From assembly GCF_026151205.1 (NCBI RefSeq), contig NC_087081.1, positions 12,277,113-12,341,112 of the forward strand: 64,000 bases of DNA. Direction: 5' to 3'. Numbering within the stretch: the first letter of the stretch is position 1; every line of letters begins with the position of its first letter. This DNA comes from Bolinopsis microptera. Lineage: Eukaryota > Ctenophora > Tentaculata > Lobata > Bolinopsidae. The notes beneath the pieces are model-generated. The model was not told the DNA's origin and did no database searches. It was given only the letters and a program-made list of their open reading frames with translations. This document shows, piece after piece, positions 45,459 to 58,835 of the stretch. Position numbers and translations under genes: made by a program.

Positions 45459-47180
45459 TTCAAGTTAGCACTACAAACAGAGGATGTTTATTGAGATGAT
45501 ATAATATGTTAATTGGAATGTCTTGGATTGAAATGGGAAATTGTTAGAGAAAAACAAATTTTTTTTTACGGTACCACAAAACAATCAATACATAATTATA
45601 TTCATAAATAAATTCAAATTTGAATTTCAACAATATTATATACAGCCCGCCGCGCACACAGTCACACATTGTTGAGAAATCCTTAGGTGCGGCTGTAAGT
45701 GCCGCGCGCAGGGTCTATTCAATTGTTATCTTACAATTACATGTTCCATTTATTAATTACTAAAGCTAAAATTTCAGAATCAGAAGGAGGACAAAAAGTC
45801 ATACACCAAATGGGCATTATATTTTATGAATTGTTTTACATCTTTTTATTCTGTAAAAATGTGCTAAAATTAAATTTCTTGTTTCATTGAAATTTCTTGT
45901 TTCATTGAGAATAATTTTTAAAGGTTTGCAGTTTACTACAAACTGACCCGGAGTAGGCTCTTGACATTTTAGAACTCACTGTAGTTCAGAATGCTTTTTA
46001 ACATTGTAATGAACAAACTTATATACTTACATACCATTTTACAGACATTTTAAACTATTAATTTATTCAATATTTAACTTATTCTTCTGATGTTGTTTAA
46101 AACTTTAAAACTTTCATTAGTAGTTCCATACCTCTGGGGTTTCAACTTTTATATTTTAGACTTAGATAGGGTGGAGATTGTTCTAACCAATATTTACCCT
46201 TTAGCAAGATCACCCTGAACTCTGTGGTGAGTAGAGTGTTACACGTTGTAACTGCGATTAGCTTTTCCTAGTAATTTCACAGTTAATCTTTTTGGTTAGA
46301 TATGAGCTATTATTGATATTACTAATTGCATTTATTCTATATATATATGTACATACATATGTATTGCATTGCAAAATATGTATGTTTCAAATAGATACCA
46401 ACCATCAAGAACCACATCATGGTTTCATTGCATACTGCAGAGCAATAAACATACACTAGATCATTAATTTTTTCCGATTAATATATTATTACAACATATA
46501 ATATTATTGGGGTGCAAATCTTCCGCATTGTTAGCTAATTATAACAAAAACTCACATCCACCTGTAGAAGAGTCTAACTCTTAAAATGCCTATTTTATAA
46601 TTTTACACATGAGCAATGAGCATATTGCATAATCTGGAGGAAAACTTTTGTGGGGGTACCACTTACAAATACCTAACTATCTCAGAAATTGTGGCCATTT
46701 AATAAAAACATTATTTTTAAAAATCCTAACATTATTTTTTAATCACCCTAGATCATAGAATATGATAATCCATTGAAAAATCAGTGGGCACTCGAAGTTT
46801 TGAAATTTAGATGGGGTTGTCAATGGATATTGTTTCAGTTAGAGTTAGAGTTATTGTAAACTGTAGGGGTTGAGATGTTACACAGAATAAGACTCGTTAA
46901 AACTCAGAAAATCAAAAATCTTGAAAATTAAAATTAGAATTATAATTCAATCAAATCTCAAGCTACAACTAGTTACATAAAAAATTCAGAATTGTACATT
47001 TTTACGAAAAAATGCTTTAAAAGATTTAAAAGAAAAAGATAAAACAGAAAAGATAAATAATAATATATGGTGAACCAAATTTTTTTGATACGTGATAGTA
47101 GCCCTTCAAGCAACTTAGTTATCAAAAACAAAACTTTAAGGTGAAGAGAGAGCCCTTTTGAGATGGACCATGATTGACAG
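45459..47180. other. Intergenic with repeat fragment
   Basis: AT-rich spacer. At 45645-45710 lies an inverted copy of the CGCGCACACAGTCACACATT family seen at 12330-12395. CATTGAAATTTCTTGTTTCA is duplicated at about 45880-45908. No gene is recognised. Confidence 0.5.
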
Positions 47181-47402
47181 ATGGTCTGGGATGAAGATGG
47201 CCTCCCAGCACAGTTCCCCAACACATCGGCGGAGAGACCCGATATTATAGTTTGGTCGGACACAGGAAATATTGTGATTTTAGTAGAGTTGATGGTTGGC
47301 AATGAGAGTAACCAAGTAGAACTTAAACAAGCGTGTTATAACAAAGAGCTTATTCCTGGGCATCATGGCAGTGGGTGGAAAGCTCTTTTCATTTTCCGTT
47401 AG
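47181..47402 (+). pseudogene. PD-(D/E)XK-like nuclease fragment
   Basis: Seventy-three codons: FPNTSAERPDIIVWSDTGNI then VILVELMVGNESNQVELKQA. The D...E spacing around two beta-strands resembles PD-(D/E)XK nuclease-like domains common in invertebrate retroelement-associated proteins. The match continues, out of frame, after the stop (VGCRGL and KRVKKAVSSS near 47405-47490). No start context or partner domain. Treated as a decayed fragment. Confidence 0.4.
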
Positions 47403-47631
47403 AGGTTGGGTGTAGAGGCTTGTGGCATCATACCTTACCAGCCCTATTTTGGTGTGACTAAGAGAGTGAAGAAAGCAGTGTCCTCAAGTGTTCCTATGCA
47501 ATTTGGTTAGCAAGAGAAAAAAATAAGTGGAGTCCCTGTTACAAAATCCTACAAAGACCCACGGTTCTACCATCAACTGAGTGGGCTGACTGTTGGGCCC
47601 TTAAAACATGTTTAAAGCTACACTTGAAATC

Positions 47632-49001
47632 TCAATACGTTTTCATAAAATAGATGCTATGAACATCTATCAGATGTCTGTTTTTGCCAATAAATTTTGA
47701 CGAAATATCTCCTGAAATGGATACATACCAGCCATGTTGGGCCGCAACCGCCATTATTTTGCCCAATACAGCTCTCATGTGATAGGGAATAGCACCCTTG
47801 GAAAAAGCAGTAGTAATCCAGGGGTATCCCTCAACGTTTATTTCTAGGTTCGAGTCTGGTAAATTTACCTCCTTTTGAACACCAAACGGATAGAACTGGT
47901 AGATACAATCCCTCAATGGGACACCAACATCAATGGGAAAATCAAGTAGCCGAAGCGTATTCAAGTAGGTCAATGACAAGCAAGCATATTTACACTTCAT
48001 TGGGAATGGATCTTTCCGAAAGAGAATAGAGGCTTTATCAATCAAGCTACGGCTTATGTCAATTGCGTATAGAGGAGTGTATCCACTTTGCCCAAAAACT
48101 TCCATAATCCTTGAAATACTTCTTCGTGCAACAATGGCTTCACTATCCGAGGAATGCCAAGGATTTCCATGTATTTTTATCTCATGGCTACCGTAACAAT
48201 CCAGCTTTTCTTGGATAGAAAGTCCAGCAGCAGTAATAGCCGTCTCCAAAGGCTCAAGGAGGTGGTTGCAGTTAATCAACCTTAATCTGTCCGTTTTAAA
48301 CAGGGACAGCATACAGAAATCATTTGGATGAGCAGTAAAAGTTGGATCGTAAATGAAGAAGAAGCAGTCTCCAGTGCCTTTCAGATTAGTTGAAGTGATA
48401 AGTCTCCAGTTTACCCCACCCATCCTTCCCACTAAATTGCAAATTACTTTTCGAGTGTTCATTCCGTCCTCATGAGTCGAATCCCAGGTGCCATTGAAAG
48501 TAATCTCATGCAGGATTTCACCTGAAGACTGAACGTCCTCAGTTCCCGATACACTTTTGGCCGAAGCATCTTCAAGAGCTAGCATAACTGCTTGTTTTAT
48601 ATGCTCATCATGATGCAGAAGGATAAGTTTGTTGCCTTGCAGTCCACCACTAACTTATTACCAGGAGCAATACAGCAAACTCTAGATTTACCTCTGTTTT
48701 TATCAGATATTGCCTCCTTTGCAAAGAACCAAGTAGATTTGTCAGAATGCATTGCTAAATCACTACTTGTAATCAGGTTGTAGCCTAGATTGTACATTTC
48801 CTCTAGGAGACGTATGGCAAAAAATTTTCCAAGAGTAGCTCTTTTTTTACCCTGCCGAGGAAAAAAAGTAAACTTATCCCCAACATGCATCTTTACAGTA
48901 CCACGATAATCTTTGAGTTTTCCTCGAGTGGATCCATATTTGGATTCTATTTCCTGATCGAGTATAACAAGCATTTCTCTCACCTCCGGTGTCACATTCA
49001 T
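47632..49001 (-). pseudogene. Intronless protein with four repeats of an unrecognised domain, one frameshift
   Basis: Two frames, 48597-49001 and 47632-48585 (extendable upstream through LILLHHDEHIKQAV), join across a single frameshift near 48630-48650, giving about 455 residues. Four related units are visible: KFFAIRLLEEMYNLGYNLIT SSDL; RKVICNLVGRMGGVNWRLIT STNL; RRSISRIMEVFGQSGYTPLY AIDI; and RAVLGKIMAVAAQHGWYVSI SGDI. Each is followed by a hydrophobic strand (STWFF, CFFF, SILF, SIYF), and units 3 and 4 are preceded by GNPW or GYPW. No introns, signal peptide or membrane segment. I do not recognise the family. The absence of introns beside multi-exon neighbours suggests a retrocopy or a gene that arrived by transposition. 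The frameshift could be a sequencing error. Confidence 0.6.
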
Positions 49002-49725
49002 GACTCTTATCTTTGAGTTGAAACATATTGAGATTGCAATATAGGAATCAGGGATTGCGGTAACTTGGATGATGCTTTGTTGCCCATGTTACCTAAAAAT
49101 AAAGCGATTTTGTCCAAATTTGGGAAATTAAGTTCTTATTTCTTGGCCAGTTTTGTATTTCGTCATATTGGTCAAAAGACAATAACACTATTCAACCCAG
49201 ACAAAAAGCCTCTCGCGGTTTTTGCGGAAAGTTAATGTCGTGGTGCCGGTAAAATGGAATGGGTCCTGATCCTAGTTTGTTGGTCAACTGCTATGTCAGA
49301 ATCAAGTTTCACAGAAATTTTAGTGAACCCCCCCCCTCAATTGATATCCAGAGAAAAAGATTTAAAATTAATTTTATAATTCTATCTCAGATCCATCATC
49401 ATAATATTAGTTGATAGCCCAACCAATCGCAGAGAGGCCAGATTTTAATTATGAATCGAGCGCTCAAACGTCCCTGTTTTTTAGGTAAAGCAACCTCCAA
49501 AATGAAACAAGAATTGCGCCGGTTAGCGGACGCTAGATTTCCATCGACCGTAATTAATTACAATTAACGATCGTTTCATATTGGTTAAATTACCAAATTT
49601 CCTTGGGGCGTTACAGAGAACAAAATGGAGGGGTTGCCGTTGTCAATTATTTGAATCGAAAGTTAAACGACCGGACACCGTAGCGCAGCCTGTGCGGTGA
49701 TATGCATGATGCAGTTAAAAGGACA
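49002..49725. other. Spacer, no gene seen
   Basis: AT-rich. AATTGCGCCGGTTAGCGGAC at about 49510 resembles a sequence at 24752 (AATTGCGCCCGTTGTTTCG followed by GCGGACGCTAGATTTCCAT), both followed by GCTAGATTTCCAT, so a dispersed repeat is present. Confidence 0.5.
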
Positions 49726-50266
49726 TCTGTCCGACAGCGACTCTTGTCCGACCCAATATGTTACCAGAAAAAAAGACATCTGTCCGAAATTGTGATCTAA
49801 TTGCAATACGACACATTTCCATTTTCCAATCAGAGACATGATCTGAACTGAGATATGACCTGAGCTGAACTCTACCATAGTTTGTTTTCATTTGATGTCA
49901 AAAATTGGACAATAGTTTAAATGTTATATAAATAACTGATCTCCATACCGCTCTCCTGTGTGTAATGTAGGCTGTGATGTGATTGGCAGCTTGTTACAGC
50001 TTGTTAGTGTACGGCTAGCATGATCCTGTCCTCAAATAGTCAATCACGTATCGATGGATCAGATCTCAATGGATCAAATCAGCATTATATTAGGACTGTG
50101 GGAGCAACGTCACAAGATTACACGTGAGCTTGTGAAATACGAACGTGATCCGAAATCACAAATTTGATCCGAAAGTTGGACAGATGTCGCCAAAAACGAC
50201 TCCTATCTGACAGCGACTCTTGTCCGAAACCGGTAATTCGACTGTCGGACAGATGTCACCCAATCA
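49726..50266. mobile_element. Non-autonomous element with ACATCTGTCCGACAG ends
   Basis: Left end ACATCTGTCCGACAGCGACT and right end CGACTGTCGGACAGATGTC are inverted. The motif CAGCGACTCTTGTCCGA also recurs as a direct repeat at about 49738 and 50209. No coding capacity. Confidence 0.6.
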
Positions 50267-50435
50267 AATCTGTGGTAGTTAATACAATGTGAATCATAAT
50301 AAAATGTATCTTTAAACTCTCCCGGGCAATTGCCCATAAGATCCTAGGTAGCCCTGTTGATGGGAGGTTGTTCAGTGATGTTACCAAGGCCCAAAAAAGA
50401 TTTTCCCCACGTTCTCGTAGATCTGTAGTTATGTC

Positions 50436-53400
50436 ATGATAGCCAAACGTATATGTGAGAACTGTGTCTGCTGCAGCAAACCTATTCGTGCTGGACACCC
50501 ATTTATAAATTGCAATAAGTGTGACTGCATCATTCACAAGAGATGTAAAACACAGGAAAACATTGCCACTTTTAGAGAAAAAACTTACTGCTCAAATTGT
50601 ATTCAAAATCATGATATAATTCGTTATAATCCATTCTATCAAGCACCTCACTTTTCAAACAACGAACTACTTGACAATGAACCTCACGACTATATAGACT
50701 CAATAGGTACAATCTCAAAAACTCTTGAGAACTGTCAATCATATTCTACTAAAAACTTCAACAACCTCATAAAGCAGATTCCTCAATCAACATCAAAGAG
50801 CATTTTCTCACACTACTTTCGAAATATTGATGGAAATGGTACTAACTTTGACAAATTGGCTTTAGAATTAGCCTGCATAGACCATACATTTTCTGTGATA
50901 GGTCTAGCAGAAACAAACATTGATCCCTGTAATAGTCAGCTGTACCAACTTAAAGACTATACTTCATGTTACCAAAAACGCTTCGTTTCTAATAAGACAC
51001 AACAGGTAAAAAGGAAAGGAAGTGGAGTTTCTCTCTACATTCACAACTCCTTTAACTTTAGTGTGATTGAAAAGTTATCTGTTTGTACAGAGCACTTTGA
51101 GTCCCTATTTGTAACAATAAGTAATGCTCCAGAACCAGTAACAGTTGGAGTTGTATACCGCTCACCAAGCAATCCACTTGCTAACTTTAATGCACAGTAT
51201 AAAGAAGTTCTTACTGCACTGAAAGGACATAAAGCATACATATTAGGGGACTTCAATGTTAACATAACCAATTTATCAGGCCCAGATGAAGATATATTTG
51301 AAGAAGTTATTTATAGTCATGGGTTCACGCCCACAATATCCATTCCCACACACCAAATGCCCCACTGCTCAAAAACGTGCATTGATAACATACACACTAA
51401 TGACATTCACTCATCAACTATATCTGGAGTAATTCAGGATAGTGCTTCACATCACCAGCCCATTTTCTGCCTTCAAGTAATGAATTCTGATGCTAGTTCG
51501 GAACAGAATAAACCACCTGAAAAAACAACCATTTATTATAACTATAGTAATGCAAACCTTGATAAGCTCTGTGAAGAAATTGAAAACGACATAGATACAT
51601 TCTACCACAGATGTGACTCTTTTGAATCCTTCATGGATCTGTTTCAAGAAAAGATAGATATATCTTGCAAATTGGCTTCACCAAAAACCACCAAACGAAA
51701 TAACATAACAAATCCATGGATCACAAACGGCCTTATCAACTCTGTGGAGAAAAAAGCCAGACTTTATTTTGAATGGAAAAAAACAGAAACATTGTTAATT
51801 CCAGATGGGGATCCGGAAAAACATAATGTTTACAAGGACTACTCAAAATATCTTAAAATTGCCATAAAAACTGCCAAAACCAGGTATTATGCTGAAAAGT
51901 TTGAGAAAAATAGCCATAACTCCAAAAAAACCTGGCAAATAATCAACGAGCTTCGTGGCAAAAAGAAGAATCAGCTAAAAGATGACTTCATTATAGATGG
52001 AACTAGAGTAATTTGTAGGCGGACAATTGCAAACAAATTCAATAGTTACTTTACATCTTTAGCTAGTAATTTAAATGAGAAAGTTTTGTCCGACAACCAA
52101 CTGTCTATCCAACCAATGCAATCATTTGTTGAGTTTATGTCGAAATCAGTCAACAGTTCAATACATCTAGAAGAAACTCATCCTGAGGAGATTCTTGAAA
52201 TAATTCAAGAATTCGTTAACGGAAAAGCCAGTGATATACCAATAGCAGTTATCAAGAAACCGGCTTATCTCTTATCCAACATATTAGCAAATTTGTATAA
52301 TACATGTATTCAAAAAGGCACGTTCCCATCCATATTCAAAATAGGCAAAGTAACTCCTATTCATAAAAAAGATAATAAAGAAAATATTGAAAATTATAGA
52401 CCTGTGTCAATATTGCCAATCTTTGGTAAGATATTTGAAAAAATAATATACAAACGGCTTTATACCTTTTTCACTGCTAATGACATTCTCAGTAATGAAC
52501 AATTTGGTTTTCGAAAAGGCCACTCAACCTCACATGCACTCCACAAATCAGTTCATTCAATCACAACATCAACATCCAGTGGTAATCATGTTCTAGGAAT
52601 CTTTATTGACCTAAGCAAAGCTTTTGACACTCTTGACCATGGCATTCTCCTGAGGAAACTGGAAAATTATGGGGTTAGAGGTCTAGCTCTAGGACTTCTA
52701 AAAAGCTATTTATCCGATAGATCACAGTATGTTTCATTTCTCAACACTACATCAGAGACTATGAATGTAAAATATGGAGTTCCCCAAGGTTCCATACTAG
52801 GCCCTCTACTTTTCTTATTATATATGAACGACATAATAAACTGTTACAAAGGTGATGAATGCAAATTTGTGCTCTATGCTGATGACACAAATATATTTAT
52901 CACTGGACCGTCCAAAGAATCAACATACTTGAAGGCCAATAAAGTTCTTGATTTCGTATGCAAATTCATGAGAAGTAATCTCTTACATATAAATATGTCT
53001 AAATGCTGCTACATACATTTTCTACCTGCATACGAATCTGATGAAACCTGCGCCAGAGTTAGGCCGTATGCCGATGAATATGACAAATCACAAGGAATAT
53101 TTATAAATGGACACAAAATTGTCAAGGTTAGCAACACCAAATTTCTTGGTGTAGTAATTGATGAAAAACTTAGCTGGGGCCCACATATAGAATATCTAAG
53201 AAAAAAAAATTAGATCCACTACAGGAGCACTTAACAGGATTAAACATTCAGTTCCAGGGGAACACTACCAAAAAATATACTCTGCATTATTGGAATCACA
53301 TCTTGCTTACGGAATAAGTGTTTGGGGCTCAGCCCTCAAAGACCAACCAAACGATAAGCTGTTCATAACTCAGAAACGTTGTATAAGAATCCTTTTTGGA

Positions 53401-53940
53401 GACCTAAATGCATACCTTGACAAACATGCCACTTGTGCACGAGCCAGACCTTATACAAAACAAAGGTTAGGAGCTGCTTTTTTCGAAAAGGAGCACACCA
53501 AGCCCATTTTTAATCGACTAAAATTGCTTACTGTTCAAAACTTGTACAAATACCACTGTATATCTGAGATATTTCGAATTATGAAATTTCGCACTCCATA
53601 CTCGTTGTATTGTACTATAGACTCATCAAAACGTGATACAAGTAATGTCATAATCCTCCCAAGAAAATCCAACACGTTTCTTTATATAGCCTCCAAATTG
53701 TGGAATAGCATACATAAACGGATTCTAAATGAGAATGGGGAAATCCTCACTACTTCTGTATCTTTGGTTAAATTACGCTGTAAAAGTATCATCCTGGGAT
53801 CCCAATCCATCAACAATAATAACACCTGGACTTACCACAACTTTCACATCGCCCCTCACTCAGTCACAGACCAAACCAGTTCATCACTCACTCACCAAAT
53901 TGCCGACCCAATATCTATTGAAGTGGCGAAAATTTTATAG
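50436..53940 (+). pseudogene. LINE: PHD finger-APE endonuclease-reverse transcriptase, broken at A9
   Basis: Frame 50436-53213 (925 residues) continues in another frame to 53940; the only break is a run of nine A at 53201-53209. An N-terminal PHD-type C4HC3 finger (CENCVCCSK...YCSNC, residues 7-52) leads into an APE-type endonuclease (LAETNID about 156, GDFNVN about 271, ASHHQPIF). The reverse transcriptase follows: FIDLSKAFDTLDH about 723, GVPQGSILGPLLF, and YADD about 814. A C-terminal YGISVWG...QKRCIRIL segment ends the protein. The layout fits CR1/Jockey-group elements. The 3' end is near 54.1 kb; no target duplication was identified. A very recent insertion or an assembly indel would explain the single break. 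Confidence 0.88.
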
Positions 53941-55420
53941 ACAAATGACATATCGATATTATTGCTGCAGCAGATACAAATACCAACATTATTATATTCC
54001 CAAACGTTTGAACCATTAAATTAACTAGGAAATTCAATCCTCAACTTAACATTTACTGTTTTAAACTGATATGATGATATTAACTTAACTTATTATTATT
54101 TTTTACATACTCCTTCTTAGTGTGGTGACTTGGGGTCCATAAATATAACAATACAAGCTGATAAACCAAAAAGAACAACTGGGGTAGGTAGGTAGCCCTG
54201 GTGGGTGCGTAAACTTTACGGTCTGCTCTCTCCAAGATCAGCCTGCTTCTCCATTTTACCGTGAAGCCTAATTTCTAGTTTTTATAAATACAATGCAAGT
54301 GCAGGTTTACTAATCTTAATCTACCTAACAACTCAATAGCCCAAGTCACCATACCCGTAGTATATTCCATGGTAATAGAAGAACTTTAAAGTTATTCAAA
54401 TTGTTGCTATAATTGATTTAAATAAAAAATTGTTGTTTTCTTGAAAAAAAATTGTTGTTTTCTTGTATCGTTCATTTCGTCTAAATATAAGGAATCAATC
54501 TATTCGCAATCATGTTCAACATGATAGTCATAACATCATAATTTATACAACAACATAACGGATTACTAATATCGGGAGCCAAGTCTGTGGTTGCACCAAG
54601 CACCCACAACAAAATGAGAAGTTTGTATCGCATGAAGTTAACGAAAGCTTAAACGACAAATATCAATGCGAATCAAAATGTATAATAGCGAAAAGAGATA
54701 TACATGCGCGAGGTACACGATCTATTAGCTCGATTCTTGGTATAGAGTACACCTTTACATAAAAGCAGTGTAAAATGCGCGCGCGCGACCATCACGTGAT
54801 AATTTGTAAAGGAGCACGTGTTTGCGGAGGTTAATGCATGTTTTGCTTTGTGACACCACGAAAAACCTATACCCACTATACCCATTCTCAAATCCTACCA
54901 CTTCTAACCATCTATTGCCTTTTTAGGCGATGGAAAAAATAACTTGATTTAGGGTCAAAAAAGCCCAAAATAAATATTTCCCGCCCTGTTTTCGGTTAGA
55001 GGGAGGGTCATTTTTGACTAAAATTTGCTTTATTTAATTCATTTTCACCTTTTATACCTCATTGTTACCCATGATTGTGAATTATTATTGACATAACAGG
55101 TAGGGTGGATGATTTCAGCCATCTAAAAATTATCTGGAGACCCCCATGGTGCCCAGATCTATAGAAACGGGTCGTTTTGAAAATATTCAAGCGAAATCAG
55201 CCAAAATTTTAGTTTTTACCCCTTTTAACCATACAAAGACTTTTGACATGGCCTAAATGTGGTGCACGCACCGCGGGCACCACAGCTGCCCGCGCACGCT
55301 TGCAGACCGCTATGTAGCGGTGCTGACGGAGCACACGCGCGCTCACCGAGGATGCACGCGTGGCACACGGTAAGGCAAATAATGGAAAAGAGAATCGCTC
55401 TCAGTACTGACAAGTTGGAA
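53941..55420. other. LINE 3' flank and spacer
   Basis: Contains a duplicated TTGTTGTTTTCTTG (54427-54468) and a GC-rich patch at 55255-55370 (GTGCACGCACCGCGGGCACC). No gene is recognised. Confidence 0.5.
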
Positions 55421-55940
55421 CTAAAGGTTCAGGTTATATCTGAGCGCTATTGCGTCTGAGAACTGTTGTTTGTTCATCAGATATCCATACTCTTTTAAAG
55501 GTAGTGCTGTTAACCAAGCACTTGCCCCTTTCTCAGCAGCTAGTTCGAACATCAACTTTGCCAGTGGTGTTGACTCCAGCTGCTGGCGAATTTCTGCTTG
55601 TTTTTGTAGATAGAAGAGATTCCGTTCGGTTGTTATTTCGGTTTTCACTCCTTTGCTGTGTTTCCAATCCTCTGTGTAGTTGTCTACCTGCTTAAGAATG
55701 GCTTCTTTTAGATGTTTTGTAGCTTTACAGGAGAATTTGTACTCTCGATCTGCCATGTCCATCATAACTGGAATACCTAATCCTCCATATCTTGGTGGTA
55801 GAGCCATTATGTTCCTTAGTTCGTCAGTGCAGCTAAACAGTCTGTTGATGATAGCTGGGATAAATTCATCACGTGTTACTTGTTCCAGAGGAGTAAGCCT
55901 ATCTGCAACTCCTGGGGTAGTTCTGCATACATAGAAGTTC
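55421..55940 (-). pseudogene. Retroelement polyprotein C-terminal fragment
   Basis: Open frame with TTPGVADRLTPLEQ, LPPRYGGLGIPVMMDMADRE and KGASAWLTALPLKEYGY ending DAIALRYNLNL. This set of motifs is found at the C-terminus of DIRS/reverse-transcriptase-like retroelement proteins of invertebrates (from memory of the family). The catalytic upstream domains are missing, so this is a truncated relic. A GC-rich patch follows its 3' side. Confidence 0.6.
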
Positions 55941-58762
55941 TACAGAGCTGTACTTTGACAAAATGTAAACTAAACAACACCAAAACTTAATGCATAAAGC
56001 TATAACTCTTACATCATTAAAAGGAGTTGAGAAGGAGCAGTCTTTTGGCTCGGTACAGAATTATCAAACATTCCATTTTCACTATAAAGTTCGTTTACAG
56101 CTTCTAACAAGTAACAAGTTTTCTATGTAGCAGTAGTTTACACTCTAAATGAACACTACTTGGCGACAAGTTTTCTCTTGTTACGAGACCAGCCCCATAA
56201 TAAAATATTATCTATAATACAAGCAGAGAAATCTAAACTGCAACTGAGCAGAAGGAAAACATGAGCTAAAATTACAACTAAACATCAGTAGTAAATAACC
56301 GGCAGCATTGGATATGAAGCATGTAGCGCTCGATTTTCAGAATCAATGATATTTCTCAAAATCACAATTGCGCGGCGCTCCAAATTGGATTTAACCAAAT
56401 TTTTGCGACCTAGACTGTACATTATTATTTACTTGGTGAGCCTAGGCTTAATTGACGATGTCAATTCATCTCAGCTCGGCGCAGCACAGTAGCGCAGTTC
56501 GCCGATCTAGAGAGATCTGCTTTCACAGTTTCACATAGCCATTTGTCTACGCGTACTGCAGTCGCGCGCTACTGCAAGTGAGAAGGCTCTGGTTAGAGCA
56601 AAGATCGGTTCAGTGAGAAGCCTCATTGAGTGCGCGGCGCGGCACAGTAACGCATCGCGCTACAAAGCCTAGGCTATTATGTTCACAAACATATGAATAG
56701 AGATTTGGTGGAATGACAGGCTGAGCGCCGTCCAATAAACCATTATAAATATTTTTAAACTTGAGTCATTTCTTTACTTGGATTTTTTGTATTCAATAGT
56801 TTTTGTCAATTAATTTGGTTGACTGGTAATTCATATTTTTCATTCATTTGCATTTATAATTACAAATAATGAATAATAAATTTAATTTTTTCTAAATGGC
56901 GTAGTTGTCAGTTGTTTGTCGGACCGTTAATATTTTATTTGTTATCTAAACTGTAATTGTAAAAAGCTCCTCATATCATCGCGCATCATTGCATTGCATC
57001 TAGATCTGCATCATATTATTAAATATATATGTTTTAGTTAGATAACTTTACTTTAGCTTTTTAGTTATAAACGCGGGGTGATACTCGTAAAATATCTGTC
57101 CAACTCGGCGCGCGTCTTGGTAGGTTTTAACGAGTGATACTTGTAAAATATCTGTTCCATATATTGGGTCCTTATCCTTGTCACTAGTCCCAATTGGATT
57201 CACTTTACACAAAACATGAACGTTTACAATTTAGACGTACACATTGGCACGATATTTATTAGAAAGCAAACAGTATAAAATAATACGTGCGTGCGCGGCT
57301 TGAGCCGCGCCGCATAACAATTTATGCGTTTAGGGGCTGGAGTACGCGTGTTTACAGATTAATGAATTGTTGCATTGTAAATATTTAAAGTTGACGATAT
57401 ATTACGATTTAATAGTAAATTTTTCAAAGCTGGCTTTGGACTTAGGTAAAATTATAATTTATTTATTTAAAAGAAAAAACCACGGATAGTTTTTAATTTA
57501 CATAGTCGTATAACTATAATCAAGTTAATCCTGTTTTCAAGAATGCGCGGCTTTGGCGGCCAGTTATTGACTTGTACATAAAATTGAATTTTAAATAGAA
57601 ATGTGAATGTATTAAAATTTAAAACTTTCAAAACGGAGGCTTATAAATATTATTATATTATGATTGTAAAATAAAGGATAAAATTTTAAATTTGTTTCAC
57701 TAAAAAATTTGTTTCACTATATTGGACAGGACCGTCGACGAGTCCAACTCGGCGCGCGTCCTGGTAGGTTATAAACATACAAGGTAGGTTGTAAACCTAC
57801 AACTTTTTAGTCGTTGTTTAGGTGTTAGTTTTTATCACGTCATGTTGATTGACGATGTCAATTCATTGCAGCTCGGCGCGGCACAGTAGCGCATTTCGTC
57901 GATCTAGCGATTAATTAAGTAAACAAATTTTTTAGTAAATAAACAAAATTTAAATTTTATTAATAATAAAACAAAAGTTTAATAAAACAAAAGTTAAATT
58001 TATTACCAATTATTCAATCAATACATATCATAAATTCTAATATTGGAAACACAATGCAGAATGGATGTCTTAAACTATAATTTTGTTGTCACTAATAATC
58101 TATTTACTTTCAAAGTTGAAATTTAGTTAAGTATGAAATGCCACCACATCATAGTTAGGGTAAAATATAATTCTTAAAAATTTTTAAATTGAGAACAGTA
58201 ATAACGACTTTTTACCTACTATTATGTGACCTTGTAAGAGATATTTACTTTTAAAAGTTGTATTGTGCGGTACAGACTACCGTGTATTGTTGTTGTAATA
58301 TCAGTCTTTAACGACGTTTTAACGGATTTATATTTGTAATGACACTTTTAACTTTGTATTATGTAACTTTTATTTAACTTTTACGATGATATTATGATGA
58401 TGAGATTAGTGTTCATGATTTTTTTTACTCTAGAATATTCGATTGTAATTCATATTTCGATAATTACCTACTTTTATTACCCTAACATAACTTTACAGGA
58501 AACAATAAAACACCTTTTATTTCAGAATCTGTACGGAGTCTTGTTCGTCTAGTCGGTTAATTCGGTCAGTTATGTCATTAGTTTTTAACACTACTAATAC
58601 TAATAAACTAATACACATCATTTCATCACAATATTTGTAACTTTTAAATATCATCTTTTAACTTGATTATTTTTAACCTTTTAAACATAAAATTTTTGGG
58701 TTGGTAACATTGTAAATTTTTTTTGAATCTTGCTATTGAATACTGAACAGAATTCAAATAGA

Positions 58763-58835
58763 GCAGCTAAGTTGTTTATAAGGCGGAGACACTTTGTCTG
58801 GTCGCCAGCGGGGTCGTACCACGATCGTTAGCTGC
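58763..58835 (+). other. Possible structured RNA, three-way junction fold
   Basis: Closing stem GCAGCTAA/TTAGCTGC (58763-58770 with 58828-58835). Hairpin 1 GGCG-g-AGAC/GTCT-ggt-CGCC (58782-58806, loop ACTTT). Hairpin 2 TCGT/ACGA (58814-58824, loop ACC). All pairs are Watson-Crick. The strand is uncertain because the fold is near-symmetric. No known family is recognised. Confidence 0.35.

Noticed and set aside
54673-54891. Minus-strand 72-codon frame
   Set aside because: No recognisable motif, AT-rich spacer, no splice support.
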